NCBI GenBank assembly: GCA_030674185.1
Contig: JAPXFY010000031.1
Coordinates: 43,686,085-43,750,084, forward strand
Length of the DNA: 64,000 nt
From: Monoplex corrugatus
Taxonomy: Eukaryota; Mollusca; Gastropoda; Littorinimorpha; Ranellidae
Direction: 5' to 3'
Shown here piece after piece: positions 26,401 through 34,620 of the stretch. Made by a program: the position numbers and the translations under genes. The notes under the pieces are model-generated. The model saw nothing but the letters and a program-made list of their open reading frames with translations. It was not told where the DNA came from and did not search any database. Within the stretch, counting starts at the first letter, position 1. The number at the start of each line of letters is the position of its first letter.

Positions 26401-28975
26401 TCAGCAGACAATCAACCCTCAACGACTTGTCCAGAGAAGGATGATTTCTGGAAGACATCAGGAAAGCGACACATCGGGCAAGCAACAGCAAATCATCATT
26501 CCATCAAAACAGATGATGGAAGATAACAAGAAAACTGGAACTGAAACAAATGTCAGGACGCCAGCATCGTCTGTCCATGAGAACTCATCTGATCAGTCAC
26601 CAGTCATCAAAATGTCTGAGACAACCAGCATCAAGGAGCCAGATGAAGTTATCAAACAAACAAAGACAGGACAACCCGAACCAGTTAGTTCTCCTTACAG
26701 AACAAGATCTGGAAGACAAAGCAAAAGACCAGATTTCCTGAAATATGAATGAAACTGAAGACTCTACCACAATCATATAAACTGATAGCATTGCGAAATA
26801 TGGACATGATGATGATGGATAGTATAATGATCAAAGATAAAATGAGGTGAATGAATGATTGGGCCCTGTGCGTGAGAATGAGTGTTTGTTAAGTTAATGT
26901 TGTGATAAAGGTGGGAAACACATTTATTTCGTATGGACTGAAAGATAGGAAAAATAATTGATTTTGTTTCCTTAACCCTTAGCTGTTCACAAGGCCCGTA
27001 ACCGCCCTGTGGAAAAAATGTGCTGATCCGTTCATAGCGGTCGAGATCGCCCTACCTTTTCCGGCACACGTGTGGGGAATTTCCATCACTACTGGCCTTG
27101 CTGTCTTATCGCACATTTGGTTAGAATCTTGGTCAGTCCCGCGTTGAATGTTCTAGAAATAGTACGAGCATTCTGGGATGCAAGGAACTTTCCATTCACT
27201 AGGCCTACTGAAAGACTTAGTTACTGATGCTGTGGTACGTGCTTTCATTCACAAATGTGAGCGTGGGAAAGATGGCGAGTTTCAGCGAAGACGAATTTGT
27301 GGATTACACTGAAGCAGAGTTGCAGGAAATTTTTAGAGAAATAGATAGATGAAGAAGAAAAGGAAGATGTAGAGTCGGATGTTGAAGTAGGTGGTGATGG
27401 TGAAGATGGAAATGACAGTGACATAGACGACGATGTACCACTGGCTGCACTGGTGCAGGCATGGCGACCAGTGACACGTGGCAGTGAAGTCAGGGAATTT
27501 TCACAAGTTGTTGGGCCTATGTTGGGCCTAAACATTCGCTGCCCACTGGTGCGAAACCAATAGACTATTTTTGTTTGTATCTGCCACTAGAATTTTTTGT
27601 CAGTGCTGCTGAAGAGACCAACAACTACGCTGGTCAGAAGATTGCGGCAAAGGGGCAACCTGACCCACTTTGGAAAGAGACGACAGCTGATGAAATCAGG
27701 GCATACCTGTCTATTCTCATCATGATGGGGCTAAAACATCAGTCCCGTCTATGGTGCTACGGGTCAACTTTCTGTCCGGGACCGTTTCCGGGACTATCAT
27801 GCGCTAAACACCACGACACAGGCTACAACCAGCGCTTGTGACACCACTGGTGACATTGCCACTGACAATGACGGTGACAATCACAGTGACGATGACAACA
27901 ACATCTCACCATCATCACAGTAGCTGCAAAGTTGCTGTATAGGCACATATGTGTAAATAGTGTATAGGGAATGAAATCTTAGACGAACATGTACCAAATA
28001 TCTTTGGAAAGCATTTCTGTTTCTTTCTGTTTATGTTCATTTTGGTGACATCGTGACAATTCTTTTCTGACATTTGTGTTGTGCCTGTGTATTGGATACT
28101 ATACTGGAGGAGCAGAGACAGCGTCAGGTAGGACAGGTGTTGTGTGTACAACTAACAAATGTTGTTTTTAGACAATAGAGCTTGTTTGTATGCTAACCAT
28201 TGTATTGTCACCATAAAAATACCTCTGTCTGTGACATCTTTGGTGACAGGGACACGCACACTAGACCCAGGACACACAAAACCACATGCAAATCAAACTA
28301 TGGACACTTGTGTATATGTGTGCAAAAAATCTTTCTTCTGTACTTTCAAACAAGTGAATGGCAGTATGATTATCAGCATGACTGTACTCGGATGAAAAAA
28401 TGTCAGAAAAATGCGAATACTAGGAGCTAGCTTTACATCTAGCAGTGCGAATGCGAAAGGGTTAAAGAAAGGGAGATGTGACGTGTGTTGACAGTAAACA
28501 GCGTGCGGATAGCAGCACGGCATGATATTCGTTAACTGATTGCTGTTCACTGTGAAATGTATATATACTGTAGTCAGTTGAGAATCAGACAGCGACGAGT
28601 AAAGACGTAGAAGCATTGCCCTGTCTTCCGAGTTGGCTGTAGAAAGAACGAAACATACACTGATTAGTATACTCCACACACTCGTAACAGGTTAAAAAAA
28701 ATTACTTATTTCAATATGCATATATAACAACAAAGGCTCTCTCTCTCTCTCTCTCTCTTATGCACACACACACACCTCTTTCACAGACACACACACACAC
28801 ACACACACACACACTATCCAAACAATACAACTATCACTAGTACCACTTCCAGCCTGTACTCACCAACAAACTTGACAGGATATTGGTGCAGGTTGAAAAT
28901 TTCAAACTTCTGCTCTGGCTCAGAGCTGTGAAAACTGAGATGTGGTGGTGTAACAATGACAGTGGCCACCGCCAT
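12551..28975 (-). CDS. MOSPD1/3: MSP-domain, two-membrane-segment protein (MOSPD1/MOSPD3-like), six coding exons
   Basis: Assembled by hand from six minus-strand exons: 28975-28864, 23535-23460, 21578-21478, 19866-19661, 14290-14147 and 12600-12551. All introns are GT..AG. The start is [20 protein letters not shown], an MSP/VAP-type first strand. Exon 2 gives [20 protein letters not shown] and exon 3 ends [14 protein letters not shown], as in the last MSP strands. Exon 4 is Ser/Pro-rich. Exons 5 and 6 carry two hydrophobic segments ([19 protein letters not shown] and [12 protein letters not shown]), then a short tail and TGA. The total is about 229 aa, close to vertebrate MOSPD1/3. By family these are ER membrane proteins whose MSP domain faces the cytosol and binds short peptide motifs; that role is inferred. 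Exon 4 seems to lack one base, because its 5' and 3' halves read in different frames and only the 3' frame fits the exon 5 phase. Intron 1 holds a gypsy/piggyBac nest. Orthology to one particular MOSPD gene is not resolved. Confidence 0.8.
12672..12772. repeat. Partner of the 12198-12300 direct repeat
   Basis: See 12198-12300; lies in the last intron, upstream of the terminal exon acceptor. Confidence 0.75.
13984..14136. repeat. (CA)n just downstream of exon 5 (intron (TG)n)
   Basis: Compound CA/GCAC tract. On the MOSPD-like sense strand it is a (TG)n run starting about 10 nt after the exon 5 donor. Confidence 0.92.
14147..14290 (-). CDS. MOSPD1/3: MOSPD-like coding exon 5 (first membrane segment)
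   Basis: The acceptor is GTGTGTTGTGTGGGCAG ending at 14291 and the donor GTGAGTGAG begins at 14146. It enters in phase 1 and encodes [19 protein letters not shown] followed by [19 protein letters not shown] and a second hydrophobic start QTISFFL. The first 30 or so exon bases together with the acceptor form the unit of the 62-bp VNTR immediately upstream. A (TG)n tract begins about 12 nt inside the downstream intron. Confidence 0.75.
14278..14937. repeat. 62-bp VNTR made of the exon 5 splice acceptor, about 10.6 copies
   Basis: Unit AATAAATTATGACCTGCCCA followed by CACAACACACCACATCAAGC and GTCAATAGGCAGCAGGTACG. In minus-strand terms each unit contains the intron end (..TGTGTGGGCAG) and the first 30 or so bases of MOSPD-like exon 5 ([10 protein letters not shown]). 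The copy at 14230-14290 is the functional exon start. Confidence 0.9.
14983..15235 (-). pseudogene. RTE-like LINE 3' terminus
   Basis: (TCA)n then CATGATGTGCCCTGCTGCAT..GGCGATCATGGCCCTCCATA; the reverse strand matches the last 230 bp of 56400-56995. Lies beside the 62-bp VNTR. Confidence 0.7.
15411..15725. repeat. 65-bp VNTR, about 4.8 copies
   Basis: Unit CGATTCTTCACGTCTGTCTG, TTCTGATGACATTTTCTTCA, TACATGGCATGCATGGCAAC. It grows from a more diverged unit at 15240-15410. Confidence 0.88.
15960..16271 (-). mobile_element. piggyBac MITE related to the element at 26976
   Basis: Flanked by TTAA (15956-15959, 16272-16275). The left end CCCTTTCGCATTTGCACTGC is the inverted right end of the larger element, and the right end (..TTTGTGAACAGCTAAGGG) is its inverted left end; about 60 and 200 bp of the two ends match with small differences. 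No coding sequence. It abuts the 32-bp VNTR in an intron of the MOSPD-like gene. Confidence 0.85.
16276..17612. repeat. 32-bp minisatellite, about 41 copies
   Basis: Unit CATGGCTTGGGTGGCCCTAC plus CAACAGCTGTAG. Main variation is GGCCCTAC / GGCACTAC / GGCCCTGA and small homopolymer losses. CAGCTG occurs in every copy. It begins right at the TTAA of the piggyBac MITE. Confidence 0.92.
17740..17935. repeat. CA-rich compound microsatellite
   Basis: CACACA mixed with CACGCACG and ACATACAC units. Confidence 0.88.
18377..18615. mobile_element. TIR MITE (CAGGCTGGGTAA)
   Basis: Perfect 12-bp inverted ends CAGGCTGGGTAA / TTACCCAGCCTG enclose 239 bp, flanked by ATTTTT on both sides (18371-18376, 18616-18621). 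No reading frame. hAT-like in end sequence, but the flank repeat is 6 bp, not 8. Confidence 0.72.
18637..18690. repeat. SINE tail motif
   Basis: ATATCACTTATAGTGAAAAG followed by ACGTTAAATCAAAGAACGAA; identical motif at 23245-23290. Confidence 0.6.
19285..19636. repeat. Cluster of palindromic TTAACCCTTTGACTCCC-family repeats
   Basis: At least four half- or full units in tandem between the MOSPD-like exon 4 and 19285, including TTAACCCTTCGACTCCCTCA and ..GAGTCAAAGGGTTTAG. The last half-unit ends 25 bp from the exon 4 donor. Confidence 0.65.
19661..19866 (-). CDS. MOSPD1/3: MOSPD-like coding exon 4 (Ser/Pro-rich linker, apparent 1-nt deletion)
   Basis: The acceptor is TTCTCTGTGTGCAG ending at 19867 and the donor GTTAGTG begins at 19660. 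The incoming phase reads [10 protein letters not shown], a good end to the MSP domain. The remaining sequence is a convincing disordered linker only in the next frame ([39 protein letters not shown]). That frame also gives the exon end phase needed by exon 5. A single base is therefore probably missing around 19830-19842, by sequencing error or a real mutation. Confidence 0.7.
20750..21290. repeat. Dispersed repeat, copy B
   Basis: Same order of landmarks as 4500-4990 with about 80% identity by eye; lies in an intron of the MOSPD-like gene. No reading frame. Confidence 0.65.
21478..21578 (-). CDS. MOSPD1/3: MOSPD-like coding exon 3
   Basis: The acceptor is TGTTTGTTTTCAG ending at 21579 and the donor GTAAGTA begins at 21477, a near-consensus 5' splice site. 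It encodes [27 protein letters not shown], the last strands of the MSP domain; DKF is the conserved turn also present in MOSPD1/3. Phase 2 in, phase 1 out. Confidence 0.82.
21965..22520 (-). mobile_element. tRNA-headed SINE (same family as 35226-35852)
   Basis: Minus-strand head AGAGTGGCAGAATGGTTCAG and B box GGTTCCAGGGTTCGCTCC. About 75% alike by eye to the other copy. Shorter body fragments of it occur at 20200-20400 and 1200-1265. Confidence 0.7.
23095..23350. repeat. CA/CG compound microsatellite
   Basis: Includes a 12-bp (CG)n core (CGCGCGCGCGCG at about 23310), rare in this AT-rich window and a potential Z-DNA tract. Confidence 0.85.
23460..23535 (-). CDS. MOSPD1/3: MOSPD-like coding exon 2
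   Basis: The acceptor is GTGTTCCAG ending at 23536 and the donor is GTAAGC from 23459. It enters in phase 1 and leaves in phase 2, giving [20 protein letters not shown]. The KATAP..Y and G.IKP patterns are the signature middle of MSP/VAP domains (IKTTAP..Y.V.P..G.I.P). It is separated from exon 1 by the gypsy element at 23688-28655. Confidence 0.82.
23745..24205 (-). pseudogene. gypsy gag, 5' part, inverted
   Basis: Minus-strand reading begins [16 protein letters not shown] at 24205, 40-odd bases after the LTR end and primer-binding region (24246-24270). It has [15 protein letters not shown] and [19 protein letters not shown], typical of gypsy capsid proteins, with one frame break at 23966. 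Because it is reversed relative to the rest of the element, it cannot be expressed with pol from the LTR. Confidence 0.75.
24396..24911 (+). pseudogene. gypsy gag, 3' part with zinc knuckle
   Basis: The frame holds [20 protein letters not shown], a capsid C-terminal signature, then [15 protein letters not shown], a retroviral-type zinc knuckle, and CKACGGNNH, where a second knuckle is destroyed by a frame change. The first seven codons are out of frame relative to the inverted gag part. Nucleocapsid role by family. Confidence 0.75.
24889..25140 (+). pseudogene. gypsy aspartic protease
   Basis: [15 protein letters not shown] contains the catalytic D-T-G of a retropepsin. The frame is open to TGA at 25138-25140, where the linker to the reverse transcriptase is broken. 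It would have processed the Gag-Pol polyprotein. Confidence 0.78.
25155..25475 (+). pseudogene. gypsy reverse transcriptase, N-terminal stub only
   Basis: Readable pieces are [32 protein letters not shown] and [18 protein letters not shown]. These are the finger strands before the palm. Sequence then jumps straight into integrase: no palm with a Y-x-D-D box and no RNase H remain. The loss corresponds to well over 1 kb in related elements. Confidence 0.78.
25462..26752 (+). pseudogene. gypsy integrase, frameshifted
   Basis: Zinc-binding H-H-C-C (LHASHSGIQ.. and CSACNTYQ), a DDE core (first Asp in CDIFEHNG, second in [13 protein letters not shown], Glu in HGKAESAV) and a C-terminal basic domain ([20 protein letters not shown]) are recognisable. 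Frame changes occur at about 25990 and again at about 26280. After 26400 the sequence codes for a low-complexity Gln/Thr tail ending near 26752. Confidence 0.78.
26976..28461 (+). mobile_element. piggyBac-type element with internally deleted transposase
   Basis: Flanked by TTAA at 26972-26975 and 28462-28465. Ends are CCCTTAGCTG and ..GCGAAAGGG (inverted CCCTTTCGC). Removing the element and one TTAA leaves the gypsy purine tract CCTTAAAGAAAGGGAGA directly before its 3' LTR, so it inserted into the gypsy copy. Length about 1.49 kb, shorter than autonomous piggyBac elements (usually over 2 kb). Confidence 0.85.
27272..27841 (+). pseudogene. piggyBac-type transposase, N-terminal remnant
   Basis: [20 protein letters not shown] starts at 27272; an acidic region follows with a frame break at about 27350 and another near 27558. 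[16 protein letters not shown] and [20 protein letters not shown] are typical of the start of the piggyBac (PGBD) transposase domain. Sequence diverges after GLKHQSR and no catalytic Asp blocks follow, so most of the catalytic domain is deleted. Confidence 0.75.
28477..28655 (+). repeat. 3' LTR of the gypsy element
   Basis: Begins TGTGACGTGTGTTGAC and ends GAACGAAACA. The same first 57 bases occur at 23688 and the remaining part occurs inverted at 24271-24394. It contains TATATATA at about 28560, a possible core promoter. At 179 bp it is a short LTR for a gypsy element. Confidence 0.88.
28738..28813. repeat. (TC)n/(CA)n microsatellite
   Basis: Lies between the gypsy element and MOSPD-like exon 1; ends about 50 bp from the exon donor. 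Confidence 0.9.
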
Positions 28976-29031
28976 GTTCACGTCTTCTCTGCGCCCCTCT
29001 CTGACTCCTCCTGTCTTCACACCACACCTGT
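28864..29031 (-). CDS. MOSPD1/3: MOSPD-like coding exon 1 (with 5'UTR part)
   Basis: The acceptor is TTCTCTTTCAG ending at 29032 and the donor is GTGAGTAC from 28863. The start codon is at 28975-28973, in context GTGAACATGG. It codes for 37 residues plus one base, beginning [11 protein letters not shown] and ending QYPVKFV. The pattern of a TPPHLSF strand, EQKFEIFN and a Pro-Val-Lys-Phe strand is typical of the first half of an MSP domain. Positions 28976-29031 are leader. Confidence 0.8.
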
Positions 29032-29419
29032 CTGAAAGAGAACACGTCTCATGATTCATACCACTGGGTCTCAAAGTCAGACAAACAAAAACCATACAAG
29101 ACGGTCAAGCCATTCAAACAATGTCCCTTTTCAGGAGTTCCCAAGAAGGCGCTGTTTTACACACATTCTTCAAAATGCATCGATTTCAAAGACTTTTTTT
29201 GAAGATGGTGGGGGTGCCATGATTTCCAAATCTGCACATTCGTAACTTTTCAAGTTCAACAGTGCACACTTTTTGAGTCACTTTGACCCAAACTTGGTAA
29301 AGATCCACCCTGAAACAGCTAGAGTAGGCAGCTGAGTCTGATCCTCAGGCAGAAGATTGCGGTTTGTTATTCACTGCACAACATAATGGATGGGATCATT
29401 TCTGTTTTGTTCATACCGG

Positions 29420-29605
29420 TCACCATGGTGTAGCCATTAGCATAACACACGACCGACTGGAATGTTTTACGTTTTCCTTACAAACCCATAGTACGCTCAG
29501 CTCTGGAAAGGAGCTGGTTGGGGCCCAAAAATCCCACAACAGCTTTTTGGATTGATGGGGAGTTTGAACTCACAACCTCCCAGTCAGTAGTCTGTTGCCA
29601 TAATC
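29420..29605 (+). mobile_element. tRNA-headed SINE, related to 61650
   Basis: GTCACCATGGTGTAGCCATT with AGCATAACACACGACCG, body ..GCTCAGCTCTGGAAAGGAGC and TTTTTGGATTGATGGGGAGT with an inverted B-box-like GAACTCACAACCTCCC. Confidence 0.5.
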
Positions 29606-29609
29606 CTAC

Positions 29610-30195
29610 GACTTTCACACCCTATCTATGAAAGTTCTACAAAAACTTAACCCTACGAGTATGACTCTCCCACCCTATCCACCAACTGCAAAAACTTAAC
29701 CCTACAAGTATGATCTGTTGCCATAATCCTATGACTTTCACACCCTATCTATGAAAGTTCTGCAAAAACTTAACCCTACGAGTATGACTCTCCCACCCTA
29801 TCCACCAACTGCAAAAACTTAACTCTATGACTCCCACATCCTTCCCATCAACTGCAAACTCTAACCCTTTGATTCCCACATCCTATCCACCAACTGCAAA
29901 AACTTAACTATTCGACTCCCACATCTTATTCACCAACTGCAAAAAGTTAACCCTTTGAGTATGACTCCCACATCCTATCCACCAACTGCAATAACTTAAC
30001 CCTTTGACTCCCTCACCTTGTCCACCAACTGCAAAAAGCTAACTCTTTGGCTCCTTCACTCTATCCACCATCTTCCTGCATGAAGCTGGTGTATAGGATG
30101 AGGGAGTTAAAGGTTTAAGTTTTTCCTTTGCTAGTATGGTTGAGAATGCAGGATGCTGGTGGACAGGGTACGGGAGTCAAAGGGCTTACCAAAGG
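29610..30195. repeat. Cluster of palindromic TTAACCCTTTGACTCCC-family repeats
   Basis: About eight units of the pattern CACCCTATCCACCAACTGCA followed by AAAACTTAACCC, the first ones a 110-bp direct duplication (29600 and 29710), then one full hairpin (30040-30185). Confidence 0.65.
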
Positions 30196-30199
30196 CATG

Positions 30200-30560
30200 G
30201 TAATTAAAAGATGTCACACTTCTTCTAATAAGGTCTGGGGTTTGATCCTGCCTGGGTACCTCCCACCAGGCAGGTCATGACTAGAAATTGTTCCAATCTC
30301 CCAAGTCAATGTACAGATACAGCTGTATGTACCCACCAGGCAGTCATGACTAGAAATTGTTCCAATCCCCAGGTCATACATGTCAGATACAGTCTGTTAT
30401 TGCCTGAACCCACTTCATGTGTATGTACATACACAACATCATGGACACATGTTAAAGATCCTTACCTTTATGAATATACAACCGTAAGCCTCACTAACTC
30501 AGTTGGTTGTGCAGTGGATTCACATGCCAGTGGCTATGGGCTCAAACCTGGGCTGCACTA
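30200..30560. mobile_element. SINE-like fragments
   Basis: Contains a 70-bp direct duplication (CAGTCATGACTAGAAATTGT at 30278 and 30342), ATGTTAAAGATCCTTACC, then a tRNA-like stretch ACTCAGTTGGTTGTGCAGTG..GGGCTCAAACCTGGGCTGC at 30496. Confidence 0.5.
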
Positions 30561-31599
30561 CAGTAAAACTGACCTTCTTACTTCTATTCTTACTTGTGGA
30601 ATAAAATTCCTTTTGAAATTAAATTTACTAACAGCATTAACAAATTCAAAAATTTCCTGGACGATGACGCAGAATTCAAAATTTTATTTAAAAAAAATAG
30701 ACTGTAAGCAGATTTGCTCAAGTATGAATATTAAGAGCATGCTTTTCAGACCCCGAAGAAGAAAGCGTAAAACAAAAAAGATAGGGCGTTAAAAGGCAAG
30801 AAGGCCTAGGCTACGAGCCAGCCCTCAGCTACTACTACTACTACTACTACTGTCCCACCTTAATTACTGTTCTGGTGGTGTCAGAGCAAAACTCTAAAGT
30901 GAAGTTCCTTTCCCCCAATATCCTGGGATGGTTATTTTCATCAGCCATATTATCTGAAGCAGGTGCTGACTTAAAACTTAAATAAATTACTTAAAATTTA
31001 AATCAAATAAATCAATTGTAATCAATTAGAGTCCCACTAGGCTTTAATACAATAGTCATATGTCAAAAAAACTTCACTTTAAAAGTCTACACAACAAACT
31101 CACGTTTACAAAGTAGCTCTGTCAATCCTCAATGGTGTTTTCAGTCTTGAGTTGAGGTTGAAGATCACAGGACAACAGGAAGATCTGACATCATCTGTGG
31201 CAACTGCTCAGATTTCTTCATCAAAGCTCATCTTTCCCTTGCAAGTCTTATTACTTAGTTTTAAATGCTATTTTTGGGAGAAATCTGAAAAAAGCTGATT
31301 ACTCTCTCAAAGGGTTTAAGTTTTTGGGAGAAATCTCAAATCAGCCCAATGATCAGTTGAAATTCAAAACTGTTAAGTTGAACACTGCCCAAATATCTGA
31401 TGCAACGTCAGCGAATTTCCGCTTCTGTGCCCTGGAGCCCAACATCTCGAGATGCGGTCAGATGATCTGCATGCATGGTCACATACGTGACATCGATGAT
31501 CTAACGTCACGATCTAAGTCTAGGTTAACATCAACAATGAACAAGCTTTCACGTTCAGTTACTTTCATTCGCAAACAGTCTCCTTAAAGTTAAACTCAC

Positions 31600-31683
31600 C
31601 TTTCTTAGTAGCAGGAGGGTTCCGAAGGAATGTTCACATGTTTCATGGTGGCACAACCTCTAAGTTCCAAACGACGGTGCTGA
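31600..31683 (-). other. MOSPD1/3: 5'UTR exon of the MOSPD-like gene
   Basis: On the minus strand a pyrimidine-rich stretch ending TTTTCAG precedes position 31683, and the donor GTGAGTTTA follows 31600. The 84-nt segment contains an ATG opening a 13-codon reading frame (MKHVNIPSEPSCY) closed by TAA inside the exon, so it is a possible upstream ORF rather than the protein start. It sits 2.57 kb upstream of the exon with the MSP start codon. If the acceptor is real, at least one more upstream leader exon exists. Assignment to this gene rests on orientation and splice signals only. Confidence 0.5.
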
Positions 31684-31689
31684 CTGAAA

Positions 31690-32285
31690 AGGAAAACAAA
31701 CAAGTGCAGTCAGTCGCGACTTCCCCAAACAAACGAAACCATACACAACTTCGCAAACCCCATACGTCAATCGCTTTTTGCAAGAAGCAACTATCTTAAA
31801 GCTGGTTGCTGAGTTTATATTATCTACAAAATTGTAAGCTGACCTTCAAACAATGAAAATGTTCGAAAATCAGCTGTAATCTGCGAATGATGTACCTAAA
31901 TGTGGCACAAAGATCAGCTGGTGTTCACTGTGTTATGATGAAGTACTGAGGACTACGTCATTGATTTCTGTGCACTCACTTTCGCATCGTATGGTTGACA
32001 AAGGGAAGATAATGTTGATAGAATCTTTGCGTATCAACGGTTCGCAGAAATGTTTTTGAGTTGATTTTGAATTAACTAAAACGTCGTTACGAATTAATTT
32101 GATTATTGCCATCATTGAAAGTGCTCATAAAATATTGGATTTAATGTGCCTTATACAAGACGACAACAACAATAAGAACGCAGGGTTTTTTTTCCAACTG
32201 CGCATTTTAAATCTTTTTGCACAGCGCAATTTTCCAAATTCGTTTGGTCTCACTGCACATTACATGCAATTAGACTTTCTTGTGG
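31690..32285. other. Region upstream of the known MOSPD-like leader exon
   Basis: No coding sequence; a promoter or first exon could lie here but no TATA box or CpG cluster stands out. Confidence 0.35.
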
Positions 32286-32291
32286 AACATA

Positions 32292-33897
32292 AGCTACGCA
32301 CAAAAAGTTAAGGATCACTATGAGAAAACAGGTGCGTAATAAACTCAGTTCGCTACTGTTATTTATTTCTCAGTCCAGCCAAATTGTTATCGAATTCTTG
32401 TTCAGCTGTAAGTGGGCGATGTTGTGTTAGTGCGAAAATTGCACGGGATTCTCTACTACTGAGCTTGGCCGCAACGGAAAACTTGCGAAAAAGTACCTTG
32501 TTTTGGACCGTTCTGCCTGAACACATTGCACAAGCCAGATGGAAAAACCATTATGCACGTGCAAGCACTGCTGTTTATGTGTGAGATGCTGTCTCTTGCT
32601 TGCTTTATAAGAAGACATTCCACCAGTAGTAGGCCTGATTGACAATGCCTCCACGACGAAAATTGAGCGAGTTTGAGAGGGGACGAGCTGTTGCATGGTT
32701 CCAAGATGGTGTTCCCAAGCGAGAAGTGGCCAGGCGACTTCAGGTGTCCATCTCGGTCATTGTCAGACTGATTCAATGCTTCACAGCCACTGGGAGGGTC
32801 CATGAAAGACGCAGATCTGGTCGACCGAAGAAGACAAACCCACGTGAAGATCGTCTCATTGAACGACAACCCTGCAGACAAGAACAGCCTCTTCCAGCAT
32901 CATTCGAAGGCAGCTGAGGGTGGCTACTAACATCACATCAGCCAGCAGATCATATGGAACCGCCTTCATGGGTTTAACCTCCGTTCTCGTCGCCCAGCTG
33001 TACGGCCACGCTTAACTCCAGCCCATAGGGCAGCACGCCGCGCCTTCTGCAGACGTCACATGAGGTGGACACGTCAGCAATGGTCCCAGGTCCTGTTCAG
33101 TGATGAATCACGCTTCACCATGAACCACAAAGGCCGACTGAGGGTCTGGAGGCGCCCAGGGCAACGCTTTATTGACACCACTGTCCAAGAAAAGGTGGCC
33201 TTTGGTGGAGGTTCTGTAATGGTCTGGGGGGCCTTCAGCCTTCACCACAGAACACCCTTGTATCATGTACAGGGTAACCTGACTGGCCTCCGATACCGGG
33301 ATGAGATCCTTCGACCGCTGGCTGTGCCTACACTGCAGCAGATGGGACCGACGGCTGTCTACCAGGATGACAAGCTCGCCCCCACAGGGCAAGGGTGGTC
33401 AACGACTTCCTGCAGCAGTCTGGAGTCAACAGAATGGAGTGGCCAGCATGCAGTCCCGATTGAGAACCTCCGGGATGAGCTGGATCGCAAAGTGAGGAGC
33501 AACCACCCCCCTCCCAGGGATGCCCAACACCTCTACCAGATGCTGCAGGCTGAGTGGCAGGCGCTTCCACAGAGGATCTTCACCAACCTGGTCAACTCGA
33601 TGAGGCTCGCTGCGTCGAGTGCCAGAACAGCCATGGCGGTTACACGCATTACTGAACTTTTGGGAGCATCAGAATGCCCTGTCTTGTGATTTCAACGACT
33701 TTGGGAAATCAAATTTCGATACGTACCCACTTTGATCAAATGTACACACCAAACGATTGTTCGAAATTGAAGGCAATTGTTTATCGTTATCACTAAAGCA
33801 TGGAATTAAATGTTTGCCAAACTTCAACGCATTGGCTTTCTTATTTTGAAAGTTATGAATTTTTGTGCAAGTGATCCTTAACTTTTTGTGCGTAGCT
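32292..33897 (+). mobile_element. Tc1-like DNA transposon, copy 1
   Basis: Flanked by TA (32290-32291 and 33898-33899) with inverted termini AGCTACGCACAAAAAGTTAA at both ends. The inner transposase begins at 32645 (MPPRRKLSEFERGRAVAWFQ). It lies upstream of the MOSPD-like leader exon, outside the known coding region. Confidence 0.85.
32645..33689 (+). pseudogene. Tc1-like transposase, broken (copy 1)
   Basis: Helix-turn-helix region EVARRLQVSISVIVRLIQ and the GRPKK hook are followed by a frame break near 32868 (one base lost relative to copy 2). The catalytic core restarts with VLFSDESRF (first Asp), GGGSVMVWGA and YQDD (second Asp). A one-base loss right after YQDD and an 11-bp deletion about 75 bp downstream cancel, so one 209-codon frame (33060-33689) spans the core. 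The intervening residues are nonsense and the conserved DLNP before IENL is gone. The C terminus is also shifted. Inactive. Confidence 0.82.
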
Positions 33898-34239
33898 TAT
33901 ATAGAGCTCAAGCTCAGTGATAAGTGAGCTGACCACATTTCACAACCTTGTTCTTGCTGATGGTCTGCTTCTTTTGACAGTATGCATGCTGGCTATTTTC
34001 ATTATTCGTCTTTCCATTAGCCGATTTTGGTGGTAAGTCAAAGCATAATTGTTTTTCATATATAAACAAAAACATAGCAGACTATTTTTATAATGGGCAT
34101 CGCCGACGTTCATGCGAAAGGACACTGCAAAGTTTCACTCATTAGTTAATAAATAAAAGATTTAGAAATTCTTTACTGATAGCAAAAACATTACCAAGCG
34201 CAAACTGCAAAAGTGACCAAAATCCTGTAATGGGAAGAT

Positions 34240-34620
34240 TTAGGCTGAAACTAAAGAGAAGAAAACAAACCAAAAGTAACATCAAACTAAGTCTCGGACT
34301 CCAAGTTAAAGACAGAGCTGAGAAACTCGATAAATGAAGCTTGTTAAGAAATCCCTAGAGCTGCAAGAAAAGTACAAAAGAACTGGATGACAAAAGAAAT
34401 TTTAGGTTTGGTGGAGGAGGGCAAAGTGCAAAGAGGGGGAATACAAAATGATACACAAGGAAATCAGAAATAGCCTAGGTGTAATGAAGCTAAGGAGGCT
34501 TGGCTAGAAACAAAGTGCAAAGAAATAGAAGACCAACACAAAACAGATCCACAGTTTATGTACAGAAACGTTGAAGAAATTGCCCACAAGAAAACGAAAG
34601 TCTGCAGGACGATGCTTCCA
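34240..34620 (+). pseudogene. LINE ORF2 internal fragment
   Basis: Pieces read ARKVQKNWMTKEILGLVEE, GKVQRGNTK and EAWLETKCKEIEDQHKTDPQ then FMYRNVEEIAHKKTKVCR, the linker between endonuclease and reverse transcriptase in RTE-like LINEs. Frame breaks are frequent. Confidence 0.6.

Larger units (their letters stand above)
23688..28655 (+). mobile_element. Ty3/gypsy LTR retrotransposon, rearranged and non-autonomous
   Basis: The 5-bp target duplication TACAC flanks it (23683-23687 and 28656-28660). The 3' LTR is 28477-28655 (179 bp, TG..CA), preceded by a purine tract AAAGAAAGGGAGA. The 5' LTR keeps only its first 57 bp or so in place; the rest, the primer-binding region and the start of gag lie inverted at about 23745-24394. 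gag C-terminus, protease, a stub of reverse transcriptase and integrase follow on the plus strand. A piggyBac-type element sits at 26976-28461. It occupies intron 1 of the MOSPD-like gene, opposite in sense. Confidence 0.85.

Noticed and set aside
28293..28679. Minus-strand frame of 128 aa near the 3' LTR
   Set aside because: Antisense of LTR and piggyBac end; no homology.
32639..33689. Functional Tc1 transposase
   Set aside because: Frame breaks, loss of the DLNP block and shifted C terminus.
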